DNA from: Ypsolopha sequella
Lineage: Eukaryota > Arthropoda > Insecta > Lepidoptera > Ypsolophidae
Assembly: GCA_934047225.1 (NCBI GenBank)
Contig: OW203991.1
Location: 5,394,001-5,458,000 of the forward strand
Length of the DNA: 64,000 bases
Direction of reading: 5' to 3'
The notes beneath the pieces are model-generated. The model was not told where the DNA came from. It saw only the letters and a list, made by a program, of their open reading frames with translations, and did no database searches. Shown here piece after piece: positions 1 through 10,739 of this stretch. The stretch's first letter is position 1; the number at the start of each line of letters is the position of its first letter. The position numbers and the translations under genes were made by a program.

Positions 1-33
1 GCACAATATTTTTTTCAAAATTTTACCATCTAC

Positions 34-134
34 AGCGACGACGCCCGCCTAACATGCCATCTCTTTTGCACGCACGTCAAATTTCAATCTCAAGTTGATG
101 TTGATGAAAATCAGAATTACGCGGTAGACCCGCT
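34..134. repeat. Half copy of palindromic MITE family A
   Basis: This is the right half of the palindrome seen complete at 7754-7919 and 29471-29633, ending in the GCGGTAGACCCGC terminus. It lies inside the left arm of the 9-1173 element, so it inserted later or replaced part of that arm. Confidence 0.65.
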
Positions 135-486
135 GAATCCAATACAAAACTGATGTTTAGCATTGTGGAGCCCCTTAATCCGCCCAGCCCATCTAACAAC
201 TAGCCAAGAACGAAAATACCGTACCAATACCGTCCGATTTCGCCAACTAATCACTCTAATCAGTGTTTTTGCGTAGACTTGATTAACTGTATCTCACTCC
301 CACTTACCGGGGATTCTCTATTTCTATCACTGCGTGGTGTTTAGTGTTACCAGATCCAATAACGTGAATTCCTGACAAATTCCCTGATTATTCAATAAAT
401 TTCCTGTTATTTTTGGTACATGTATGCTAATACGAAGGCTGCGTGATTTTCAACAGTTTTCGTGACTTTTGTTTATAATGCTAAAT

Positions 487-680
487 TCATATCGGAGATT
501 CGGTAAGTGATCAGGAATCAGGACGAAGGTTCAATGACGCTTTTTTGAAAAACGCAAAATGAAATTTACCCTACTCATAGTAATTGACTCGGAGTTGTTC
601 ATAAATTATAATTTTACTGGTTTTCATATTTTGCAAAAGGGTCATTGAACTTTGGTCCTTATCACTTAACGAGTCGAGTC
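487..680. repeat. Imperfect inverted repeat related to MITE family B
   Basis: GTAAGTGATCAG with GAATCAGGACGAAGG on the left is mirrored by CCTTATCACTTAACGAG on the right. The inner CAAAATGAAAT segment resembles family B MITEs at 5571 and 15382. It is a diverged relic inside the 9-1173 element. Confidence 0.45.
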
Positions 681-1452
681 TACAGTATGATATTGGCTAT
701 ATAAACAAAAGTCACCTTATTCATTATCTTAAATATTCCTGACAAATCCAATTTTTTCCCGTTTTCCTGACAGAGGGCTAAAATTCCTAACATGTCAGGG
801 AAATTCCTGTCATCTGGTAACCCTAGTGGTGTTTGCTTAGCCAATCAGAGCGCGTGGACGCGCATTGAAATTTGGCGGAATTTATTTCGATCAAACGAAG
901 TGTCATTGCACGGTTTATTGAGACAATTTTAATATCCACACATTATTTTTCCAGCAGAGGAATTAGGGGAAGATATTTAAAAAAAAAATTGGGTTTTATT
1001 TTACATTTCCTAAATTTGAACTTAATACTTTATGACAAAATGTAGTCACTTTTCTACTAAAATTACCTATAGTAATTAAGGGGTACATATCTTTAGGGGC
1101 TCCACAATGCTAAACATCAGTTTTGTATTGGATTCAGTTCCGTCAATGTAGATGGTAAAAGCTTGAAAAAAATATGCCGTGTGTTTTGACTCAAGACATA
1201 TTATTAAGTAATTACATTTTATAAATAAACATACTTTCAATCTTCTTTTAACTTTAATACTTTTTAAAAAGCATGAATTTCACGAAAACAGCAATTCAGT
1301 TTCCATATTTCAAAACCGATTGATACGAAACCGACACACGCAGACACTAAAAACAAACATATTATTACATGAAAAAATTATAGTTAATGTCTTAATGTAG
1401 CCGCGATTTCAAAATAGCTGAAGTTTTGCGTGCGCGGCATCAGATTAGAGCA

Positions 1453-1815
1453 GCGGGTCTACCACATAATTCTGATTTTCATCAACACCAACTTGAGATT
1501 GAAATTTGACGTGCGTGCGACGACGCCCGCCTAACATGCCGTCTCTTTTGCACGCGTTGAATTTCGCATACATTTGCTTGAAGTTGATACAAATCAGAAT
1601 TACGTGGTAGGGCCGCAGGATAGACAGTTAAAAAACAAAAGCGTTAGAGCAGGGGCTCTACCGCGTAATTCTCATTTGTATCAACTTCAAGCAAATGCAT
1701 GCGAAATTCAACGCGTGCAAAAGAGATGGCATGTTAGGCAGGCGTCGTCGCACGCACGACAAATTTCAATCTCAAGTTGATGTTGATGAAAATGAGAATT
1801 ACGCGGTATACCCAC
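1453..1815. repeat. Composite palindrome of two MITE arm types
   Basis: A roughly 360-bp imperfect palindrome centred near 1635. The outer arms are family A (GCGGGTCTACC end, then CAACTTGAGATTGAAATTTG). The inner arms are a second type containing TTGCTTGAAGTTGATACAAA. Each half therefore joins the same two arm types in mirrored order. An open frame at 1574-1780 only reads through the palindrome and is not a gene. Confidence 0.7.
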
Positions 1816-2828
1816 TGGACTGAATTTTAGTATTGTGCAGCCTCTGAAAGTTTCACCTTACATGTAACCCATAAAATATAGGTACCTATATCGGGAGCGT
1901 TCCGAAAAGTGATTCTTTGAAAACCAATGTCGTTGAACGATTTCTTTATGGGACAATAAAAAATAGACGCCTTTTCAGAACGAAATTCATTATTCTCAAC
2001 AGGCACAAAACTTGGCGGGTTCCGTTGTATGAGTGCGTCTTTTATTAAAAGTTTCCTTTTCAGGCCCCTGGAAACGGTGTCCCTTTTCATTAAGAAAGAT
2101 ATAAAAGACTCGGGACTTTTTGAGAAATTTGTTTGCTTTTTGAGGAAACTTGAATTGTGTCCCGCTTTCGCAGTTTTTTAGGTTTTGATTAAAAGTCGAA
2201 AAGTTAAAAAAGAAATGAATTCTCTTGATAAGTATAAACTAAATCAGTTGGAAAATTTTCATAAAATATAAACCGACAATACAAAGAGATGGAACTTCAG
2301 TTCTTAGTGCAAAATCAAAAATGTCAAGATATAGACAAAAGTGTCAAAATTTTTTAAAATAATAGCTCCTTTTGCTACTTAGTTTTGAGTGTCATCTCTG
2401 TCGCACGAAGCACTAAACATTCCTATGATAGAGACGATGCTCTACGAAGCCGAAGATAGCCGAAGTGCAATATTTTCTGCCCCGTACTGTTATTTATGCT
2501 GTTAGGTGTAACTCCTTGATAGAACTTGATTCAAGTTTCACTATATTTATTAACTAGCTTTTTCCCGCGGCTTGACTCGCATGGAAGTTATTATCGACAA
2601 TGGTTATTTTATCAAACCCCCCTTATAGCCTATATCTTGACCAGGATCACTACGATAATAATAAAGAAAACCGCATTTAGATTTGTTGAGTGGTTATTGA
2701 GTTAAAACGGGACAGATAGACAGACAGACAAAAATAGTTAGAACTTTAGTTTTGGCATCAGTACAATATTAATAATTCATTTCAATTAAAATTTCGCGAA
2801 TATATTCAATGTACAGACATACCTTTTT
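1816..2828. other. No gene recognised
   Basis: AT-rich sequence with no credible exon. 2395-2480 (CGCACGAAGCACTAA, then CTACGAAGCCGAA) recurs diverged at 44870-44935 and is an unnamed dispersed repeat. Confidence 0.5.
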
Positions 2829-3000
2829 AGGGTTCCGTATCTAAAAGGTACAAAAGGAACCTTTATGGTGAGACTCCGTTATCCGTCCGTCCGTATGTCA
2901 CAGCCTCATAACTTTAGCACCGTTAAAGATAAATACATGAAATTTGGCTATTTTTGTGCCAAATTTCATGAAATTTGGCACAAAATAGCATTAATTTGCC
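2829..3000. repeat. Fragment of GGGTTCCGT repeat
   Basis: Begins AGGGTTCCGTATC and continues with GACTCCGTTATCCGTCCGTC, the same head as the fuller copies at 36682-36950 and 56546-56819. It is truncated at its far end. Confidence 0.6.
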
Positions 3001-3437
3001 CACATATCACGGTGTAAAAAAATATGAAAAATTTGAAATTGTTCAAAATATTTTCAAAACAAAAGTGAGAAAATGAAAAATATTAGCCCAAAAATACAAT
3101 ATGGGAATCAAATTGTAGATATTAAGAAGCTGATTGTAAAAATATAAACTTTTACAGTATTTACCGGCACTGGTTTCGAGAAATCTTTAAAAAAAAAAAT
3201 TATGTCCCCCCCCCTTATCTTCAAAACTGGTGGACCAAAAAATATGAAAAAAATCATGGCAATATGCGTTTACGTAAAGATTACAGGAAGAATAAAGCGG
3301 TTAAAAAATTCACGAAAATTCACGACCTTTGTTAGTGTTTAAAAGGCCTGTCACTGTTTATTCTATAGATTTGGAATTATTCCAAATAAATCGTCAGCAT
3401 AAATCCGTTTACATTATTTCACGTAAGTAGGTATTAC

Positions 3438-3850
3438 CATAGACTAAGTATTACTACGTATAGACCGATAACTCTCAAACATCAAGGCGCAGCAAATTTT
3501 TTACGCGCCCTTACGACACTAGGTGTCGTCGAGTGTTGCGAATTGGCTGCAAGTAAACTCTCATGGTTACCAAGTAAACATGTGGCTATAACAGTTTTTC
3601 TAGATGACGCTAAGTTGACAACCCTAACAGTGAATATTTCAGCGCCATCTATTATCGAAGTGGGAATTATTTTTATGTTACGTGACATCGCTGTGCCACT
3701 AGCGTCACCAATCGGTCTTTTTTAGCATCGTGTTCGTTAAAGGATTTAGCAACGCCCCATCTAGATTTCTTTAGAATTTTACACCTTTTTTGTGGCTACA
3801 AACTGATGTATGAGAACTGCTAGTCTATACGTAGTAATACTTAGTCTATG
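3438..3850. mobile_element. Non-autonomous DNA transposon with 27-bp terminal inverted repeats
   Basis: CATAGACTAAGTATTACTAC at the left end is mirrored almost perfectly by GTAGTAATACTTAGTCTATG at the right end, 413 bp apart. TATTAC occurs beside both ends and is a candidate target duplication. Small open frames inside on both strands have no recognisable product. Superfamily not assigned. Confidence 0.7.
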
Positions 3851-4224
3851 ATATTACCTTTCAGAGCCAGCAAATTCGTGTACACTAATCTAGCTTTTCT
3901 TTTCTATACAAAGGAGGTTGGCCTCCGCAGTAATAAACATCTGCCGAGTTCAGGTGACATAAAAAGAGAAAAGAAAATGAAAGGATGAGGCCTGCAATAT
4001 ACTAGGTGGATTTGTTTTGTTGAAAAGCCGAAATCTTCTGATATTTATCTTTTAATATGGAGCCGACACTGGAATCGTGAAAAAATAGTCACTGTTGGAT
4101 ACATTTTGGTCCAGTATTTGGTTATGTACCTTTTCTTTAGATCCAATTGTTATGTACGTTTCCTGTAATTCTTTTTTTGAGATCTCTGACGTCCTTCCTT
4201 CCTTTGAAAATCCATTATTGTCGA

Positions 4225-4330
4225 GTTTTGTTTCAAAAATACATGCATATGTATATGCATATACTCACGCCTGTCTCCCAGAACGGTAGGCAGAGACTAC
4301 AGATTTCCATCTGCTACGATTAAAACACAC
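4225..4330 (-). mobile_element. 3' end of non-LTR retrotransposon (RTE-like), truncated
   Basis: On the minus strand this reads a short C-terminal coding remnant (RSRWKS type) followed by a tail rich in TATG/CATA. Further copies lie at 6270-6410, 29710-29850, 35425-35620 and 49785-49900. Only the 3' terminus is present, as expected from 5'-truncated retrotransposition. Confidence 0.55.
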
Positions 4331-4364
4331 CTCTTTCGCTTTAGTTTCAAAAATAGTCAGGTGC

Positions 4365-4680
4365 ATTACTTTTTGAGCAAAACTATACACTATAACAGCT
4401 TTTAAAGTTTTTTAAAAAAAATATAAATATACTGATAAATAAGATAAACAAATACAAGGAAATCTCAAGATATATTTCGGGTCCGACCTGGACCCGGCAT
4501 CAGTTGAGTATCTTAATTTAATTATTAATAATATCTTAATTTAATAATTAAGATACTCAACTGATGCCGGGTCCAGGTCGGACCCGAAATATATCTTGAG
4601 ATTTCCTTGTATTTGTTTATCTTATTTATCAGTATATTTATATATTTTTTTTAAACTTTTTGAGCAAAACACTATACAAG
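4365..4680. mobile_element. Penelope-like inverted arms with hammerhead-like cores
   Basis: A near-perfect palindrome (about 4412-4652) whose arms meet at an AT-rich centre near 4530. Each arm carries CTGATG, a GGGTCC..GGACCC hairpin, then GAAATATAT. On the plus strand CTGATG starts at 4561 and GAAA at 4586; the minus copy has its CTGATG at 4498-4503. The phrase ACTTTTTGAGCAAAAC flanks both sides (near 4367 and 4656) and may be a target duplication. The Penelope-like assignment rests on the motif and arm layout, since no reverse transcriptase is present. Confidence 0.6.
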
Positions 4681-4709
4681 CCTTGTAAACTTATAATCAC
4701 AAATAAATT

Positions 4710-4985
4710 AAAATTTTAATTTGAAAGCCTTGGTCCGCAATGACTGCGCTGCTGGCCACGCTATGATGGCCTCGAGCTTAGCTAAGTCATTCAAGCTTGG
4801 TCATCATTGCAGCCCTTGCTGTCCGCGCTATAAAAGTCTTCAGTCTCGACCTTTATTCCAGCTTGTAGATCAAGGGCTGCAATGCTGACCACGCTGTGTA
4901 CGCCTGGAGCTGCGCTTTCGGCCATCATCAGCGCTGGCAGTAACGCAGTCATTACACTAATTACAGACGTAATGTACTATCTATT
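4710..4985. other. Unresolved GC-richer segment
   Basis: Less AT-rich than its surroundings and contains two related phrases (CATCATTGCAGCCCTTGCTG and GGGCTGCAATGCTGACC). No reading frame matches a protein I recognise and no convincing splice sites bound it. Probably an old repeat. Confidence 0.35.
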
Positions 4986-4989
4986 AAGC

Positions 4990-5187
4990 TTAATTTAAAT
5001 TTTTGTTCAATTTGTACGCAACTGAATGAGCGACTTCCATCCATCCATCCATCAGCCTAGTTCGTCCACTGCTGGACATAAGCCTTTCCAGGACTTTGCC
5101 ACTCCCGGCGGTCATCCTGGAAGAATTGCCCATACTCACACACGCTGGGCAGGCGGGTTGGTGAGCGCGGTGCCGGAACCCTCGCAC
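4990..5187 (-). mobile_element. RTE-type retrotransposon 3' end, truncated
   Basis: On the minus strand it runs to CTTATGTCCAGCAGTGGACG, AGGCTGATGG and a GATG tandem tail, a form common at the 3' ends of lepidopteran RTE-like elements. A second copy lies on the plus strand at 6545-6712. The 65-codon open frame is incidental. Confidence 0.65.
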
Positions 5188-5224
5188 CAGTGACGCCGCT
5201 GTCTGTCACCAGTCTGTTCCATAT

Positions 5225-5545
5225 AAGGTGCGGCTATTAGGGATGGATATACCGCCATCCATCGGTCCCAGGCATGGTGGGTCTCCTGGTTCCTTGCCCG
5301 TGAGCTGTCCTCTTACTCTCCCCGAATTACTTCGAGGGGGTCTCCAAGTAGTCGAGCCCGGCATCAGCTCTACCACCTTGTACCCAGACCCAAACCAAAA
5401 ATACAAAATACAAGTCTTAATTGTACAAAAAAGATTTCCTAAATAATAATTTAGACTCTGAAACCCAAACTAATAAGATGGTGTAAGATGGTAAGATGGT
5501 GGTACCACCACAGTCGAGCCCGGCATCAGCTCTACCAACTGTTAT
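5225..5545 (-). repeat. Dispersed repeat shared with 44440-44600
   Basis: On the minus strand it contains GTGGTAGAGCTGATGCCGG, GGACAGCTC and ATGGCGGTATATCC, all present in the same order at 44440-44600. The phrase CAGTCGAGCCCGGCATCAGC at 5510-5535 is another piece. No coding potential recognised; probably retroelement 3' sequence. Confidence 0.45.
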
Positions 5546-5570
5546 GAGCGACTTTAACCAATAAAAAATA

Positions 5571-5835
5571 TACAAGGTGAATTTGTGAACATCGTCCAAA
5601 TTCATACTTGAGCCTTGGTAAGTGATCAGCATCATGAACCAATAATGTTTTTGTAAAATTCATGAAATGAAATTTCGACTCCCCATAGTGATTCACTCAG
5701 GACTGGGAGTGAATTACTGTGGGAAGTCGAAATTTCATTATACGAATTTCACAAAAATTGTTATCGATTCATGATACTGATCACTAACTGAGCCTTTAGT
5801 ATGAATTTGGATGATGATTAAAAAGTCACCTTGTA
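5571..5835. mobile_element. Palindromic MITE family B
   Basis: Ends ACAAGGTGA and GTCACCTTGTA. The arms contain GGTAAGTGATCAG and its mirror, meeting near TCACTCAGGACTGGGAGTG. About 265 bp, flanked by TA-rich sequence. Three further copies lie at 15382, 15985 and 32765. Confidence 0.75.
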
Positions 5836-6269
5836 TATAAATAAAAAAAGGTTGAACTGTTTAGAAATAATCTTAGAGGGAGTAATAATAATAAATAAAT
5901 ATTAAAATAACTGGTCTACTTTTGCAGTAGGCAAACTTGCGTTCTAAGAATAAAGAAAATGGCGGGTGTCTTTTGAGCCTCGTTAAATCTAATGACAAGG
6001 TTCGCAGTGATAGTGAAATTTTAAATGCAAAGTACCGGCATTCTCGAGTTAGTGACTATTTGAATTTAAATGTCTAATATTCAGGCTGGGCTTGAGCCAA
6101 GACCTAGCAAGGTTTAGTAGGTTATTCTGTAAAGAAATGAGAAAATTCGGCCTTCGGCCTCGTCATAGCGAAACTTAAAAAATTTTAAATATCGAACATG
6201 AAACCGTTACTGCTCTTCGGTGCTCAGATCAAACTATTACATATACAAATAATAATATATATAATAAAT
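5836..6269. other. No gene recognised
   Basis: AT-rich sequence following a MITE. No exon, RNA gene or clear repeat boundary was seen. Confidence 0.4.
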
Positions 6270-6410
6270 CAGCTTGTATGACTAGATTGATGGATGTGGA
6301 AGAGGCGAAAGAGGTGTGTCTGGATCGTAGCAGATGGAAATCTGTAGTCTTTGCCTACCCCCCTTGAGAGACAGGCGTGAGTATGTAAGTATGTAAATCA
6401 TTTATTATCA
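6270..6410 (+). mobile_element. 3' end of non-LTR retrotransposon (RTE-like), truncated
   Basis: Reads RLMDVEEAKEVCLDRSRWKS in one frame, then a stop, GAGACAGGCGTGAGTATG and a GTATGTAA tail. It is the plus-strand relative of the copies at 4225-4330, 35425-35620 and 49785-49900. Confidence 0.6.
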
Positions 6411-6544
6411 CGCATCAATAGCCCATAGATAAATAACTTACAAAAGTAACATATATTCAGTACATGGTGAATACAAAATTCAGTTAGTAAGTAGAACTTG
6501 GTACTATGTTAGTATAATAGCCAGGCCTTATATGGGACAGACTG

Positions 6545-6712
6545 TTGACGGGCAGCGGCGTCACTGGTGCGAGGGTTCCGGCACCGCGCTCACCAACCCG
6601 CCTGCCCAGCGTTTGTGAGTATGTGCAATTCTTCCAGGCTGACCGCCGGGAGTGGCAAAGTCCTGGAAAGGCTTATGTCCAGCAGTGGACGAATTAGGCT
6701 GATGGATGACTA
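6545..6712 (+). mobile_element. RTE-type retrotransposon 3' end, truncated
   Basis: Same family as 4990-5187, here on the plus strand. It runs from GGCAGCGGCGTCACTGGTGC to CTTATGTCCAGCAGTGGACG and ends in TAGGCTGATGGATG. A 126-codon open frame starting at 6567 crosses the end of the element into unrelated sequence, so it is not a gene. Confidence 0.65.
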
Positions 6713-6929
6713 TGTTAGTATCGCTTCACTTTGCACTGTCCCGTGGCACTTGTCCGCGGAAGCAAAAGTTTTCTTCCATGACGAGGTGCAGAAAGCAGTC
6801 CGCTACTCGCACCACGAACTCCAAAAAGTTGACGTTGTAGCGACTCCAGCAACTGTACCCTCGGTGGGTACTCTGTCTTTTTGCGATGTCATCAGTGGTG
6901 TAGTGCAGGCGGTAGATGTAGATGTACAC

Positions 6930-7100
6930 GGGCGTGTTCCGGCTTAGCGGCACGCAACTTCAGGTTGGGCTCCACAGGAGCGGTTCTGGGTCATTAATAA
7001 CGTCACGACACGAATCCCCGGGGGGTTTTCAGAAGTGTTTCCGGGGATGGCCGTTTTATCGACGATTATAACGTCCCGTCATGATGGATGGTGAACCTTA
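6930..7100 (-). repeat. SINE-like fragment
   Basis: Contains, in reverse, the body phrases of the SINE-like repeat at 38640-38945: GACGTTATAATCG, GTTTCCGGGG and CGTCACGACACGAAT. It lacks the tRNA-like head. Confidence 0.45.
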
Positions 7101-7139
7101 TCGCCGTACTTCGCCCACAAATATGGACCCACAGCTTAA

Positions 7140-7634
7140 GATTAAACATCAGTCGCTTAGCGCAAAGTGCATAACTTAACTTTGTTTTTCATGTTTAGAA
7201 CTTAAACATTAAAAACTTTTTGGTATGTGGCCATTGACGCCAATAGTTCAGTATTAGCATAGACGAACAACTTTTTGGTATGTGGCCATTGACGCCAATA
7301 GTTCAGTATTAGCATAGACGAACAATACGAGTATTTCTAGTAACTAGTATTTCGTCCATGGTATTAGTGAGGGTTTTATAGCATGAGTTTGAAGTTTATT
7401 GCACAATTAGTCATGATCTTGTCCATACAAAGTTAAAACAGCTTTTAAGTTGGTTTTGTAAAGATCATTACTAATTGTGTATGCAATTTCAAACTCTTGC
7501 TTTATAAACCTCGCTAATACTGAACTATTGGCGTTAATTGCCACAGACCAAAATATTTTTATTTTTTTTTCATTTTTTAACAAGAAATACAAAGTTAAGT
7601 TAGGCACTTTGCGCTAAGTGACTGACGTTTAACC
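7140..7634. mobile_element. piggyBac-type MITE flanked by TTAA
   Basis: TTAA at 7136-7139 and 7635-7638 bound inverted ends built on GGTTAAACGTCAGTCGCTTA and GCGCAAAGTGCATAACTTAA. TTAA target sites are the hallmark of piggyBac transposition. An internal 55-bp unit containing GGTATGTGGCCATTGACGCC is tandemly duplicated (7216-7270 and 7271-7325). Copies lie at 11040, 33879 and 35742. Confidence 0.75.
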
Positions 7635-7753
7635 TTAAAGTGCCTTGCCCAATGTGTTCCTACGAGATTCCAACGCGATTAGAGGTTGAGAAGTTCGGAG
7701 CAATTCTTGCTCACAGGTTTCTTTAAAGAAAAAACCAAATCGGCCTTCGGCCT

Positions 7754-7919
7754 GCGGGTCTACCGCGTAATTCTGATTTTCATCAACATCAACTTGAGAT
7801 TGAAATTTGACGTGCGTGCGACGATGCCCGCCTAAGATGCCATCTCTTTCTTCGCACGCACGTCAAATTTCAATCTCAAGTTGATGTTGATGAAAATCAG
7901 AATTACGCGGTAGACCCGC
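7754..7919. mobile_element. Complete palindromic MITE family A
   Basis: GCGGGTCTACCGCGTAATTC on the left is mirrored at the right end. The arms are about 70 bp each around a short centre containing ATGCCATCTC. No coding capacity. Other complete copies: 29471-29633 and 60162-60323. Confidence 0.8.
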
Positions 7920-8129
7920 TGGCTGCGGCAAGACTCAAAAACTATTGACCATCCAAAATGAAAGCATTATTGCTCGTTTGTTGTCTGCAGGTTTTTCCGA
8001 TGAATATCAAAACATTAAGGTTTCGCGATTAAGGTTTCCTATGCCCCTTATAATTTGATGTTGATTGTGAACTAGTTCGCAAAGCATTTACTGGAGTCGA
8101 TATTAAGGGTCGATTCTTCAAAAATCTCA

Positions 8130-8600
8130 AAAAATAATCATATGTCACAAAAAACAACTTTTAGCCAAGAAGTTGTTTTTTTTTTGTCATCGGCACATCG
8201 TACAATTGGGCATATCATCAATCATGATCTGCCTGGGTATGTCATACTTCTGCTAAAACTAGGGGGGTTGCCTCGCCCCGCTCCGCTACGCTCGGCTCCC
8301 AAACTAATTGTTTTTGGTTATAGTAAACTATTTTCTAACTATTTCATTGGCCATTCCATTAAGTATTAATGAAATAAGAAAAGTCAAAAATAAGTGCGAC
8401 AACGAGCGAAGGTTAGGTTGCTGTGCTGGTAATTATAAATTCGGGTGCCGAGCAAAGACGAGCGGAGCGAGACAACCCTTGTAGCTTTAACAACATTCAT
8501 GATATAGCGAATCAGATCATGATATGGTGAATTATACGATATGGCCACGACATTGTTCTTAGCAAAGCTTTTTTTTGGCGTTATAATTATTTCTTAACAT
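8130..8600. repeat. Inverted-repeat-bearing dispersed element
   Basis: The centre holds GGTTGCCTCGCCCCGCTCCG and, inverted, GAGCGGAGCGAGACAACC. Outer portions share TCATGATCTG and GGCATATCAT with mirrored versions. Related pieces occur at 44580-44700 and 59510-59600. Probably a MITE; its ends are not defined. Confidence 0.45.
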
Positions 8601-8883
8601 TACAAATCTGAAGAATGGACTCTTAATACCGCATGGCAGCCGATAATCCAGTTGGAAAGTACACGCCCCGTCCACGGGGAATTATCTCACGTCTCGATTA
8701 GATTCCTAACTCGTTCGGCCATCTTGGATCTTAGTGGAGGGTAGTTGTTTGCTAATGAAACGTGTCGTACGATGTCTCTTGGGATTTTGTTTCATATCAC
8801 TGAGGTGTGGTATATTCTCCTTTGAGGTTAACTTGAACTTTGATTGGTACACTCTCTATCCCTAATTCCTAGTAGAAATTAAA

Positions 8884-8990
8884 TGAAAAAGAAAACTTTC
8901 GATATATATTTCGACCCACTTGATTCGACTGACGACGGCCCCAAGTGGGTCGAAATATATATCGAAAGTTTTCTTTTTAATTTTATTTTT
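8884..8990 (+). mobile_element. Penelope-like arm pair with hammerhead-like core
   Basis: AAAAAGAAAACTTTCGATAT and its mirror flank the segment CTGACGA (8929-8935), a GGCCC..GGGTC hairpin and GAAA (8952-8955). The left arm stops in the middle of the motif, so only the plus-strand core is complete. Confidence 0.55.
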
Positions 8991-9344
8991 ACCATAATAT
9001 TCATAAAAATCTGTATATATATATAATAAAACGGTAAAAAAAGCTTTTCTAAAGTAAAAAAAAAATATTAATATATTTCCTAGTAGAAGAATACGTACGT
9101 GAATATGAATTTTTTCAAAGTAGAATTTAAGGAATTGATTTTTTAATCTGGTTTAGGTAAGAAATTAAAATGTTAAAAATAATACTACAGAATAAACAGA
9201 AATCATCGATTGCTTTGAAAGGTTCCATAAAAACTCGGAAACGGTACTTCAGGCTGGTGCAACCAGAAATCCACTAAGGGTTTACGTGATTTTCTTTTTA
9301 TAAGACAATAATATGTACAAAACATGATAATTAGATAAATAAAT

Positions 9345-9368
9345 TAAAAAAAAAAAAAAAAAAAAAAA
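9345..9368. repeat. Poly-A run of about 24 bases
   Basis: A nearly pure A tract, likely the remnant of a retroposon tail or a slippage product. No element body could be assigned to it. Confidence 0.5.
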
Positions 9369-9470
9369 CCAGCTTTGAAATGAACTCGACCTGCAGGTGA
9401 AACTAGCTTCGCTTCGCTGGCGGCCATACTGAAAGAAAATTTTAGGACATATGAAAGAAGACGTATCTAT

Positions 9471-9739
9471 ATACAAGGTGTAACAGAAAGGTGTAACCAT
9501 ATTTCAAGAGCTTATTCGGTCAATGGTATAGAACAACTTTTACTATGGAGCCAACCCTGAAATCTCAAAAAAAAAAAACTGCCCTTCCATACATTTCAGC
9601 CGAGCGGCATTACATTTTTCTATGAAACAGTTAATTTTTTTTTTCGAGATACAGGGTTTGTTCCATAGTAAAAGCTGTTCAACCATTGACTGAATAAGCT
9701 CTTCAAATATGGTTACACCTTTCTGTAACACGTTGTATA
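9471..9739. mobile_element. Palindromic MITE family C
   Basis: ACAAGGTGTAACAGAAAGGT on the left and its near mirror on the right (CCTTTCTGTAACACGTTGTA), about 270 bp in total, flanked by TAT. The inner phrase AACTTTTACTATGGA recurs at 50480-50590 and 62165-62300 as fragments. Confidence 0.7.
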
Positions 9740-10102
9740 TTTCCAACTTATTTGTTTTATTTATAAGGCTGTTTTTTTTTTTAATAAGCATTGTGTGTTA
9801 ACACCCCCGTGAAGGAAGTTGCAGACCAAATAAACACTCTGTTTATAAAAGCGGTCAGAACTGGCTTGGGCTCCCGCAACAAATAACAAACGAGCAACAT
9901 TTGTAAAGAGAAAGTGTACCGGAAGGAATCCCACCGCTGCTGTCGGTGCATAGACATGTCCGCCTGGCTTGTCCTACAAACTTTAGTTAGACTTGAGTAC
10001 GAACTGCGTTGGATAAATAATCGCGAAGTTATATAAAACTTACCTTTTACAAAACATGAAAACATTGATAGATTAAAATAGAATTTTCTTATTTACTATT
10101 AA

Positions 10103-10518
10103 GGTGATATACCGTGCTAGCAAAGGTCCCCGTTACTCCAGGCAGAAAGACCCGCAGTGCGAAAGGGACGGAATCGGGTAAAATTGTCAAAAAGTCGGTT
10201 TTAAATTAATGCAAAATTAACTAATATAGCTACAAAAAATTCCATAACCAGTAATTTACGTGTAGTTAAAACCCATCTAAATAAATATTTTTCAAGTCTG
10301 TATGCTATCCTAATTTGTCAGAATATCAAAAAAAGTGTAAATTTAGACCTGATTTCAATAATTATTTCTATCGAATGAAATTCCTCCTATCACGTTTCTG
10401 ATAGACCAAAATCTAGTAAAAGGTCCCAAAATTTTTATACTAATTTATTTTACTTGGAACTTCATTAAAAGAGCAGATAAATAACTTCAAAAAGTGTCAA
10501 TTTTCACGGTATAGCCCC
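10103..10518. mobile_element. TTAA-flanked MITE family D
   Basis: TTAA at 10099-10102 and 10519-10522 flank GGTGATATACCG and its mirror CGGTATAGCCCC. The body contains TCGATAGAA-type and AAAAGTCGGTTTT phrases. Copies lie at 16445-16858 (opposite orientation) and, more diverged, at 20552-20943. Confidence 0.75.
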
Positions 10519-10569
10519 TTAATGTACCTAAGTACTTATAATTTAGTACATAACTAATGTAACTATCTA

Positions 10570-10695
10570 ATTATATAAAAAGAAGTGCGACTCCCTCCCC
10601 ACAGACAAACCAAATTTCTACTTGGTTTTGTGGGATGTATTTAGATTAAGTTATATTTGAAATAAATAAACATATTCATTCATTCATTCATTTAA
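10570..10695 (+). mobile_element. Non-LTR retrotransposon 3' tail
   Basis: Ends in TTTGAAATAAATAAACATAT followed by an ATTC tetranucleotide array, the tail form of many 5'-truncated non-LTR insertions. No coding sequence remains. Confidence 0.5.
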
Positions 10696-10739
10696 TTCAC
10701 GTAGATTAAATTATGTTAAGGTTAAACAACTTTGTGTTT

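Larger units (their letters stand above)
9..1173. repeat. 1.16-kb element with terminal inverted repeats
   Basis: The left end (9-33 and 135-177) is repeated in inverted orientation at 1092-1173. Both ends share the GGGGCTCCACAATGC block and the ATTGGATTC block. The left arm is broken by half of a palindromic MITE (34-134). The interior has no long reading frame, so this looks like a non-autonomous DNA transposon. Its family is not recognised. Confidence 0.6.

Noticed and set aside
4710..4985. Possible host exon or gene fragment
   Set aside because: GC is higher than the flanks, but no frame is conserved-looking and no splice pair fits. Left as unresolved.
6567..6947. 126-residue open frame
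   Set aside because: It crosses from an RTE-type 3' end into unrelated sequence and has no recognised product.
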